From NCBI GenBank assembly GCA_027596075.1, contig JADGJC010000032.1, positions 1-64,000 on the forward strand: 64,000 nt of DNA, read 5' to 3'. The notes below the pieces were generated by a model. The model had not been told where the DNA came from. It did no database searches and saw only the letters and a list, made by a program, of their open reading frames with translations. The stretch is from Rhizophlyctis rosea. Taxonomy: Eukaryota > Chytridiomycota > Chytridiomycetes > Rhizophlyctidales > Rhizophlyctidaceae. Positions 52,373 to 61,251 of this stretch are shown piece after piece; position 1 is the first letter of the stretch; every line of letters begins with the position of its first letter. The position numbers were made by a program, and so were the translations under genes.

Positions 52373-52867
52373 GGCGGGTCGGGAGGTTTTTATTTCATAT
52401 ATCTAGATTTCTTATTGGTTTGGCTGCGGCGGTTTGTTGTGAATGTTTATGTCTCGCTTTTGCTGAGGGCTGGGTCTTTGCAGGGTGCTGGGTGTAATGA
52501 TGGGGATACTGGTGTTGAGTTCGTTGGTTTGGGCGGGACTCGGAAGCACTGAGAGGGTGAGGTCCTTTGATGTATTGTTTTGAAGATTGAATACACGTAA
52601 TTCGATGTACTGACGCAAAAGGAACCAAACAAGCAATAAAATCATGTATGGACAGGAATGGCCATACAACCAGAGCGCCGTATCGGACAAGTCAACCGGC
52701 CATCCATTGTTTATGATCGCTGATTTGTTTTTATTGCAAATGATCTGCCATGCAGAAAAGGACAACCACATTGTCCTATGTGACTCGTTCCCCGCATATA
52801 AGTAGCACCGAACGGACCTCCCTTCACTCACAGCGCACTGACCCACCAACACCCCACCCACACACCA
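52373..52867. other. Convergent intergenic region, 495 bp
   Basis: 3' ends of the RasGAP (+) and BTB (-) genes. No gene seen. Confidence 0.5.
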
Positions 52868-53709
52868 TCAACAAAGTCCCGCAACATCCTTGAACCCCTC
52901 AATCCCCAGAAACTCCGCCTCACGACAAAGCCTCTGGAGTTTGTCCGCCTTCTTGGGCAAGACGGCCTTCTCCCCATCACGAAGGAAATCAAAGATGTAC
53001 CCGTAGAGCTTCCCGTTACGGTCGATGAAGATCTCTTCTTCCTTGTTCGACCCGTCCCAGTCGCGGAGCATTTCGTGGAAGAACGTGCTTTTGTTGTTGA
53101 GGAGGGTGGAGAGACTGACGGTGAAGTGCGCGCCGCCAATGTTCAGGTGGACCGTGTCCGGTTGTTTGTGAAGAGGTTGGGGCGGATGGGCCGTCTTTAG
53201 TTGAATTTCAATACAGTGGTGTGGGTGCCAAGTATCAATCTGAGCCCTTACATCATGTTTTGACTGTTTGCCATTTTCCTGTTCGCCATCTTGCCATTGA
53301 TCCCACTTCTGCTGATTGGCATCAAACTTGTTCCTCCGCTCTTCCTTCTCCTTGTCAAACAGCTTTTCCTGGAAGGTTTCCTTCAACTTGCGTTTCTTTT
53401 GCTCCGATCATCCGCATCCTCCCGCTTGCGTTTCTTGACGTCGGGTATCGTCGTCAGATCGATGATTGGAGCCACCGACGTGCAACGGACGGGTGGCACT
53501 TCGGGAGAGTTTTGTCGGGCTGCGTTCTCCGCAGCGGGCTTGCAGACCACAAAAGCTAATGTGAAACCATTAAGGTACGTTCCCGACTATAGCTGGTAAC
53601 TATTTCACAGTCTATTTTTACTGGGAGACTGAGAACGCGTTCGTAGACCTCGAGTGCGAATCGGAGGTCCACCGATGATAACAGTGCGACTTGGACGTTC
53701 TCGGGTCAT
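52868..53709 (-). CDS. BTB/POZ (T1-type, KCTD-like) protein with one frame break
   Basis: Exons 53622-53709 and 52868-53555 (donor gtaaaa, acceptor attag, phase consistent). ATG at 53709 (MTRERPSRT). The N-terminal third is Arg/Ser-rich, then basic (VKKRKRED). A charged helical stretch (KEERRNKFDANQQKWDQW) leads to a C-terminal T1/BTB_2 domain (DTVHLNIGGAHFTVSLSTL, FFHEML, FIDRNGKLYGYIFDFLRDG, REAEFLGIEGF). KCTD proteins use this fold to oligomerise and often recruit cullin-3. The frame breaks near 53402-53406 on the coding-strand CGGAG. One added G gives a smooth charged sequence, so I take it as one gene of about 258 residues. It lies 70 bases downstream of the RRM gene on the same strand; the two could be one transcript. 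Confidence 0.72.
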
Positions 53710-53779
53710 GGTTGCAGGCGGGAAGTATGACCTTTCATCAATCTTCGCCCAAGGTCTGGGAGGCCTTCGTGCCCACTAG

Positions 53780-54206
53780 TTATTGAGTAGTCAGTGGAAA
53801 GGTAGTCGAGAATGGCAACAAGTATAAAAACAGCGGGCTTGCCCTTGTCGTCACACTTTTGCCATCAACCGTCTTGCCGTCCATATCGTAATAGCCCATT
53901 TCAGCATCCTTGCAGCCTTCAAACTCCACAAAGGCGTAAGTCCTGCAACTATGTTGGCATTTTCATCCAGCTGGTAGCTCGCATATATATGGACTCCTCG
54001 TCACCTGGACCCTTCCATGCGGCCGTATTTTGGAATGGTGGTACGGACAACCTTGCCACACCTGCATGTCAATCAAAAAGATTGGTATCTTAATATTTTT
54101 GTGGAGATCAATCATGCACTCACTTTTCGAATGTTTGTGCCAGTTCCTTTGGTCGGGTGGAAGGGTCCACGCCATACACAAAGATGGTATCGTGGGTTCC
54201 GACCAT
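53780..54206 (-). CDS. Small RRM RNA-binding protein
   Basis: CDS complement(join(53780..53942,54005..54061,54124..54206)), 100 residues, in phase. ATG at 54206 (MVGTHDT). RNP2 is TIFVYGVDP. The loop and helix follow with STRPKELAQTFEKCGKVV and IPKYGRMEGSR. RNP1 is RTYAFVEFE, followed by CKDAEMGYYDMDGKTVDGKSV. That is one complete RRM fold with the aromatic Tyr and Phe in RNP1. The C-terminus after KSV is hydrophobic and unlike an RRM tail, so the real third exon may end earlier and splice onward. Splice targets and RNA ligand are unknown. Single RRM proteins of this size act in splicing or mRNP assembly (family-level knowledge). Confidence 0.75.
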
Positions 54207-54639
54207 TTTTGGATGAAGGGGCAGAAGATACGATGTAAGCAGTTGTGTTTGAACGCTATGCACTTCTTAGAGCAGTCAATTGTCTAGTATCAACGTGGGA
54301 AAGGGAAAACAGATGTCGATGATGAGCGTGGGAATGGGGAAGATGAGGGTGGGGAAGTTGGGAATTGGGGTGAAGCATGTGAAAGCGGCACAGTCCTGGC
54401 TGATTGTGGCTTGTAGATCAATGTGACTGGGAACGCAACGCCTCCACGCGTGAGTTGGTCGGCAGACCCCAAACTGCCATTGCTTCTGGTGGGCCCGGTC
54501 ACGCCTTCCGGCACAAATTGACAGCAGCAACAAGAGCAAATTTATGGCGGAATCTTGCATATAAGAACGAGCATCACATAGGTTGAACATCGGTTGCTTA
54601 GTAAAAGTTTGTCAAATGCAATAGCAAAAGTCAAAAAAG
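54207..54639. other. Divergent upstream region, 430 bp
   Basis: Between the RRM gene (-) and L-serine dehydratase (+). Purine- and pyrimidine-rich runs; no gene seen. Confidence 0.45.
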
Positions 54640-57271
54640 ATGCAGTTATCACGTCAACTACAGAAGTCCACCTCAAAGGTAGTCCGGCAGACGCCCTCTT
54701 CCACCTCTTTAGCGCGACCGCAATACTTCCCACCTACCTCACTACGCACATACACCTCCATTCCTCGCCCTTACTCCACCCACATACCCCCCAGCACCCA
54801 CCCCACATCCCTCCCCACCCCAACCATCCCAATACCCCTAACCTCCACCGGCTCCTACATAGAAGCCCACGCGCATGACACCCCATCCTCCACACCAATC
54901 CACCATGCCGTAGTCTCCACATTCGACCTCTTCTCAATCGGCGTAGGACCCAGCAGCTCACATACCGTCGGACCAATGCGTGCTGCGCGAATCTTTGTAG
55001 AAGATTTGAGGACTTTGAAAGTTTTGGATAGAGTGCATAGCTTGAGAGCGGAGTTGTATGGGAGTTTGGCGTTGACGGGGGAGGGACATGGAACTTTGGA
55101 TGCTGTTCTCGTAAGTTTCCTAACTTTCCATCTCGTTCTTACTACCACTCACCACCAACCCGCACCACACCCCACACAGATGGGCCTAGAAGGCGAAACC
55201 CCCGAATCAATCGACACAACCTCCATCCTCCCCCGCTCCGCCAAAATTCACTCCACAAACACTCTCTCAATCCTCTCCCACCACCAAATCCACTTCAACC
55301 CCAAACTCCACCTCCTCCTCCACCGCCAAAAATCCCTCCCCGAACACCCAAACGGCATGCGCTTCTCCGCATTCTCCTCAACAGGAGACCTCCTCGCCAC
55401 AAACGAATACTTCTCCATAGGCGGCGGGTTCGTCGTCAACGACCACACCAAAACCGAGGGTGGTGAAAACGCATTCTACATGGACACACGCCTAGACCAC
55501 GCCCAAAAACTCTCCCCCGAAGTCGTGGAGGCGGGTAAAGCCGTACCATTCGGTCACGGTGAACAGTCCCTCCCAAAACCACAACGCAAAAAAGCTATGG
55601 CCAAACGACGGGAACAGAAAACCGTCGTTGCCGCCTTACCCTTCTCAAACGCAGCGGAACTCCTCGACGTATGTAAACGAGAAAACCACACCATCGCCGA
55701 AGTAGTCTACAGAAACGAACTCCAATGGCGCAGCCCGGAAGAAATCCGGTCCCGCGTTCTCAACATCTGGAAAGTAATGGACCAAAGCATCGTTAACGGT
55801 ATTTCCGCTCCGGAAGGACTCCTCCCGGGGCACTTAAGCGTCCGTCGACGCGCTCCAGGTCTATACAAACGCCTGATGGAAGGCCTGCAGGGAACGGAGG
55901 GTGGGGACATGCCTAGCGAGGCGAAGGGAGATTTACCGGCGAATGGAGGGAAGAGGGAAGCAGAAGTTTTGATACATGCGAGGAGTGGTGGACCACCAGC
56001 GTTACCTGTTCCACTTGCTGCGAGGAATTTGCCGGCGTTGGATTGGATGAGTCTTTATGCTATTGCTGTGAATGAGGAGAATGCTGCGGGGGGTGAGTTG
56101 GTTAGGCAAGGAGCTTGAGACGGCAGGGAAGGTGTTTGAGAACGGTGATGTTTGCTGACGATGTTTCCGTTTCCTTTCATCACAGGAAGAGTCGTAACAG
56201 CACCCACCAATGGCGCCGCAGGAGGTAAGCCCCACCTCCCCCCAACCCATTCTCCCCCACTAACCCCTCTCCCCCCTCCACCTAGTAATCCCCTCAACTC
56301 TAAAATTCTACCTCACATTCCTGCACACGGACCCCTCCCCCCGCTCCCGCGACAACGCCATCATAACCTTCCTCCTAACCAGCGCGGCAATCGGGATGCT
56401 CTACAAGCGGGGTGCGTCGATTTCCGCGGCGGAGGTGGGGTGTCAGGGCGAGGTGGGCGTGGCGTGTAGTATGGCTGCTGCGGGGTTGTGTGCTGTTATG
56501 GGTGGGGGTGTGGGGCAGGTTGAGAATGCTGCTGAGGTAAGGTTTTGGGGTGGAAAGAGGGGGGGGTGGGGTGGTTGGGGGGGGGGTGGGGGGTGGCCGT
56601 TGTCGCGTGCTGCGCTTGTTGTTTTGTTTGGGGCCCCGGGGGGGGGGGGGGGGGGGGGGGTTTGATTGGCTAAGGAAGGCGTTCGACAAAGTCGTCTTGA
56701 CTCCCGACTAATTGACTCATGTCTCCATTCATCTTCAGATCGGAATGGAACACAATTTAGGGTAAGCCGCCCTCTTTACCATCCACAAAGTTCCAAATAG
56801 ACAGATCTAACACACCCCTCTTCCCCCTCCCTCTCGCACCCTCCACATCCACCCAACCCAGCCTAACCTGCGACCCCGTCGGCGGCCTAGTCCAAATCCC
56901 CTGCATAGAACGCAACACCATGGGGGCCGTCAAAGCCCTCACCGCAGCCCAACTAGCCCTCCACGGCGACGGCGTCCATCGCGTGAGTCTAGATCAGGTT
57001 ATCGAGACTATGGTAAGATATTCAATATCCTTCCTGTTGTGCGTTTTAAGCAGCGGTGTGTTCGCTGACGCTGCAGATATTGACTGAATCATTGCAGAGA
57101 CAGACCGGTGTTGATATGATGAGCAAGTATAAGGAGACCTCGTTGGTAAGCTCTCCTGACTCCCTGCAGTTTCAATGGCAACTTCCCCCAAATTTCCTTG
57201 GATTGGTAGCAAGGATTTAACACCATGCTTCTTCCCAGGGCGGCTTGGCGGTCAACGTTCCCATGTGTTGA
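54640..57271 (+). CDS. L-serine dehydratase, bacterial SdaA-type iron-sulphur enzyme, likely mitochondrial
   Basis: CDS join(54640..55110,55180..56092,56186..56224,56286..56536,56739..56761,56862..57012,57098..57145,57239..57271), 642 residues, all phases consistent. It deaminates L-serine to pyruvate and ammonia with a [4Fe-4S] cluster (family knowledge). The first about 85 residues are Ser/Thr/Arg/Pro-rich with few acidic residues, consistent with a mitochondrial presequence. Then come [20 protein letters not shown] (alpha/beta domain start), [53 protein letters not shown], and the cluster-binding segments [10 protein letters not shown] and [17 protein letters not shown]. It ends YKETSLGGLAVNV. 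The three expected cluster Cys are present. One about 45-residue linker (residues near 415-460) is extra relative to bacterial SdaA. A 23-base G run lies in an intron. It is tail-to-tail with MetZ. Confidence 0.93.
56638..56660. repeat. Poly-G run in an intron of the serine dehydratase gene
   Basis: Twenty-three consecutive G bases (after GGGGCCCC) within intron 56537-56738. The surrounding intron sequence is also G-rich. Length may be misassembled. Confidence 0.85.
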
Positions 57272-57645
57272 GTCAACAGAGAGGTGTGGAATTACATGTT
57301 TGTGGTTTCAACAAGAGGGCTCGCCAATTTAGTTGAGCATGTTCATCCGGGTTTTCCGGGTGTGTAGATAATCATCATGTATGTTGAAGGAGATACCTTG
57401 ATATGAAGAAGAAAGAACATTATGACGGCCTCCCCAAAAATCGTCGGATGATCAACCGGAACTGATCAGATTCAAAGTCCCCTTTGCTACCCTTCCGTTC
57501 TATTCAAGAATACCCCTCCGCGTATCTACAGCAACGTGAATCTACACATTCTATGCTACTTCCTTTTCTAGGTCAAACCAGCAACCTATGCCCGAAAACA
57601 ACGAAACAAAAAAACATCTATAATCTACTGAAGTTCCCGCCCCCG

Positions 57646-58830
57646 TTAAACACCCGCCAAAGCCCTCTCCAAATCCCCAATCAAATCCCTCACATCCTCA
57701 ATCCCCGCACTCAACCTCAACATCCCCGGCCTAATCCCCATCTCAACCCTCTGCTCCTCCGAAAACCGATGATGCGTCGTCGTGGAAGGATGACAAATAA
57801 GACTCTTCGCGTCCCCTAGGTTATTCGAAATCTTCACGATCTTCAATGCATTTGCGAGACGGAATGCTGCGTCTTTCCCACCGTGGACTTCAAAGGTTAT
57901 GACGGTCCCTCCGGACTTCATTTGTCGTTTTGCGAGGGCGTGTTGCGGGTGGGAGGGGAGGAAGGGGTAGAGTGTTGTGACTATTTTTGGGTGGGTGGAG
58001 AGGTATGTTGCGATTTGGAGGGCGTTTGAGACTTGTTTTTCTATTCTTAATGGTAAGGTTTCGAGACCTTTCAGGAGGACCCAGGCGTTGAAGGGGGAGA
58101 GGGATGGGCCGGTTTGGCGGATGAGGGTTTGGAAGTTATCTTTAATGAATTGTTTGGAGCCTAGGATGACGCCGCCTAGACAGCGGCCTTGGCCGTCTAT
58201 GTGTTTTGTTGCGGAGTAGACTACGCAGTCGGCACCGAGGCGGAAGGGAGATTGGAGGAGGGGTGTTGCGAAGACGTTGTCAACTGTTAGGGTTATGGAG
58301 TGTTTGTGGGCTATTGCCGCTATGGCGGGGATGTCGTAGATTTCTAGAGTGGGGTTGGTGGGTGATTCGAGGAAGAAGAGCTTGGTGTTGGGGCGGATGG
58401 CGGACTCCCACTGGGATAGGTCGCTGCCGTCAACAAGGGTAGATTCTACACCGAAACGCGGGAGGTGTTCCTCAACAACGAAACGGCAGGATCCAAAAAG
58501 AGCTTTGGCGGAGACGACATGGTCCCCAGCCCTGAGTTGTCCCATCAGCGCAGTAGTCACCGCCGCCATCCCAGTCGCAGTCGCAACCGCCGCCTCAGCC
58601 CCATCCTCCAACGCAACCACCCGCTGTTCAAACATAGCCACCGAAGGGTTGGAAAACCGCGAGTATATGTATCCTTCCGTGTCTCCTTTGAACCGAGCCT
58701 CTGCCGCCTCTGCACTCTCATAAACATAGCCCTGAGTCAGATAGAGTGCTTCGGACGTTTCCCCGTGCTGCGAGCGGATAGCACCAGCATGGACGAGGAG
58801 AGTGGCGGGATGAAGACCAGGATCTGCCAT
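57646..58830 (-). CDS. metZ: O-succinylhomoserine sulfhydrylase (MetZ-type), intronless
   Basis: One uninterrupted exon, 394 residues, ATG at 58830, stop TAA. PLP-dependent Cys/Met-metabolism enzyme that makes homocysteine from O-succinylhomoserine and sulphide (family knowledge for MetZ). Motifs: LVHAGAIRSQHGETSEAL, GYVYESAEAAEARFKGDT, YSRFSNPSVAMFE, GMAAVTTALMGQLRAGDHVV, ALFGSCRFVVEEHLPRFGVE, ESPTNPTLEIYDI, DNVFATPLLQSP, the PLP lysine in YSATKHIDGQGRCLGG, RQTGPSLSPFNAWVLLKGLE and ISNNLGDAKSLICHP. The overall match is to alphaproteobacterial MetZ rather than to fungal Met17 or Str2. It could alternatively act as an O-acetylhomoserine enzyme; substrate choice is not readable from sequence. 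Being intronless among intron-rich genes supports bacterial origin. Overlapping frames on the other strand are shadows. Confidence 0.94.
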   Translation of the reverse strand: MADPGLHPATLLVHAGAIRSQHGETSEALYLTQGYVYESAEAAEARFKGDTEGYIYSRFSNPSVAMFEQRVVALEDGAEAAVATATGMAAVTTALMGQLRAGDHVVSAKALFGSCRFVVEEHLPRFGVESTLVDGSDLSQWESAIRPNTKLFFLESPTNPTLEIYDIPAIAAIAHKHSITLTVDNVFATPLLQSPFRLGADCVVYSATKHIDGQGRCLGGVILGSKQFIKDNFQTLIRQTGPSLSPFNAWVLLKGLETLPLRIEKQVSNALQIATYLSTHPKIVTTLYPFLPSHPQHALAKRQMKSGGTVITFEVHGGKDAAFRLANALKIVKISNNLGDAKSLICHPSTTTHHRFSEEQRVEMGIRPGMLRLSAGIEDVRDLIGDLERALAGV

Positions 58831-59299
58831 AGCGAGGAGTTTGAGGTATTAGTAGTATGTTCCGAATTGAGCAGCTGGTGGTTTGTCCGAGATTGTTGAA
58901 AAGTGTGAGATCCTGGTGGGGGTGCAGATGGGATGAGGAGAGGTGATATATTTTTGGAGTATATTTTTGGGTAATACTTGGGAATAGGGAATACACACCG
59001 GGATCAATGCCATGCTCCAGCCATCCAAGTTTCATGACTTTGCCGCCCAGCTTTGCTCACTGTGCCATTACACTTTGTTTCATATTGTCATGCCGCTTCC
59101 TGATTGCGACAGTTCATTTGTCTTGATTGGGTTACATACGGAGTGCACAGCCACAATCATCCTGCCCTTCCTTGTTCTCAGCTTCCCTTTCTTTTCAAAC
59201 CGTTCCGACAAAAGTACCTACAAGGACACCCACCCAAAACACAAAAGTCAAACCTCAACTGCTTCTGTTTCACACCCCAAAACTACGCTGTCGTCAGCA
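58831..59299. other. Divergent promoter region, 469 bp
   Basis: Between metZ (-) and an unrecognised gene (+). No gene in it. Any regulatory element would serve both divergent genes (inference). Confidence 0.45.
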
Positions 59300-60519
59300 A
59301 TGGACGTGATTGACAAACTTGTGCACGATATCGACGCAACCAATGACATATCGATGTTTATGGAGCTCATGCGAAAACTTTACAAGCTCAAAGCTGAAAG
59401 AGCAGGTGTGGACGATAAAGTCCTAGGTTCGTGTTTGGAGTTAGAGCCCTCGTCCCCCCTCTCTTGCATTGTGAGTTATACTTGCCAAAATTCGTTTCTT
59501 TACCTGCTCACACATACCCCCCCCCCTGGTCCCAACACTCCAACCCCGGCCTTTTCCCCCGGGCCAAGAGCTTCTCAAAATGGAATTGGACTGAAGTGCG
59601 TTCCTACCTCCGTCTCCCGGCCAAGCTTCCCAAAACCCCAATTCGCAATGTAAAGCTCCCTGTCCCTACCACCCTCATTGAAAACATGATCAATTCGATG
59701 GAATTCGCATCCTACTCCCTTGGCGACTTGAAATCAGGAAAGGAGATGAAACGTGCTCTAGCAACCTTCTCTGTAAGAAATTTTCCCCCTCCCCCCCCCC
59801 CCCCAATTTTCTCCTTTCTTTCGCACCACACATACAAAAGCCGCGCATCTGGAAAACCTGGCACTAGGCGTGGACCTCCCTGTTCTTCTTGGTGCAATCT
59901 CTCTTGGATAGTCCTTCATCTTCCTCGTCTATGAACCAAAAAACGCCCATCAAAAATTCACGGAATACGGCCCCGCTATCACCTGCGATTATGATGTCCG
60001 GCTCATGAATGATGAACAAAAGAAGCAGTCCCTGCGGACGTTGGCTGAGGTTGCTTTTGGACTTTTTGCTCGGGGCTGGTTGGGAGCTTTGGAGGGCTTG
60101 AGTGAGGCTCAACGGCTGGAGTACAGCCGTGCCACGATATCTCGAGACTCTCTTACCGGAGAGGAAGGGGCCCAGCAAGAAGACTTGGTGGGTCGAGCTG
60201 TACAAAGGGCGCGGGCCATCATCGGCGCTATCGGGGAAGCGGATATGCGGAGTGAAGGGGAGGAGGAGCGTCTAAAAACGCTCTTTAGTCGTCTGCAGTA
60301 AGTTATGATGAACAAATTTGCTTGTTTTTTCACTTTTCAACCTCTCTTGTACCCGGGATCAAGTTTTTCTTTCGACTTCTAAGAAAATATAGCAGTCAAA
60401 TGTTACATTTTTACTGATACGTTATGTTCTGTTTTTATTTATTTATTCAATTTACCTTTAGCCGCCTAGCCGTGCTCTTCAAACTCAAGAATCTTATGGA
60501 TGCAATGGATGAAGCTTAA
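59300..60519 (+). CDS. Unrecognised spliced gene
   Basis: ATG 59300 (MDVIDKLVHDIDATND, then MELMRKLYKLKAERAG). Later exons: one ending at 59773 (RSYLRLPAKLPKTPIRNVKL, IENMINSMEFASYSLGDLK, KRALATFS), one from 59911 (SFIFLVYEPKNAHQKF, then PAITCDYDVRLMNDEQKKQS, RAIIGAIGEADMRSEGEEER) to 60297 ending before gtaagt, and a last exon 60462-60519 (RLAVLFKLKNLMDAMDEA). The junction between exon 1 and exon 2 is uncertain (donor gttcgt near 59427, acceptor near 59595). The intron before 59911 contains a 14-base C run. The protein would be about 245 residues, mainly helical and charged, with one short hydrophobic stretch (SFIFLVY). I recognise no domain. The 5' end lies opposite metZ. Confidence 0.6.
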
Positions 60520-61251
60520 GAGGTGTTTTTTCGTTGGAACTACTAGTGTATGCCCGCTGATGGGTGACGGGGGTGAAGTTGTTTATGTGCGAAGTTTTCG
60601 CCCATTGATCACATTTTGAGGACGGCAACGTGCGCAGTCCGCAATCATCGAGTCATTTATTTCTCTCCCTGCTTTTTCTGTATTTTGTTTTTTTCTGTTT
60701 ATTGCGTGGGTTATCGTTTTTGTAAACCTTTTTGTTTGTGTCACATGCAAATTTGGTTTTGATTGTGTTTGAATAAAGGTCAGCAAATGCTTTCCATCTC
60801 AGTGTTGAGCGCTCAACGACTCTTGACCGATTTGCTTGGAGTTGATTGGGGTTCCCTACAGCAACTTACAGCAAGCCTAACTTGTCTGACGTCCCCGCCG
60901 GTTCTCCAACCATTCATGGAGAAACCTTTCGTCGCCATCTCGCACATGTGGCCAAAAGACTGCCTCACACCCGAATTACTAGCGACTGTTTCCCAAATCG
61001 AGTCAGTTGTTTCCGCCTGTATTCTAAGTGTGGGGCTCCAGGACTGGCAGGACCATGAGGCATTTTCGTCCATGAGCAGTTAATATACCTTGATTGGGAT
61101 ACACTGGATCCCAAGCCACACTCATATGCGGCCCTGACGCGGCCTCGTCCCCTCAAATTGTCCCCAAATCGCCCCAGCTCCACACTTTCCCACGCTTTGG
61201 AGACATCCTCTTTTTCGAAGGGGTGTGACTGGGGTGTAACTACAACAGCCA
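60520..61251. other. Ambiguous region, possible 5' exons
   Basis: Plus-strand open frames at 60787-61083 and 61085-61240 may be 5' exons of the next gene. The second (LIYLDWDTLDPKPHSYAAL, preceded by a cag acceptor at 61079-61081) looks coding. I could not connect them with consistent splice phases. Confidence 0.3.

Noticed and set aside
59774..59910. In-frame TAG (59908-59910) between LLGAISLG and SFIFLVY in the gene at 59.3 kb, as a readthrough stop
   Set aside because: The stop is explained by an intron ending in tag at 59910; joining the exon that ends at 59773 to 59911 keeps phase without a stop.
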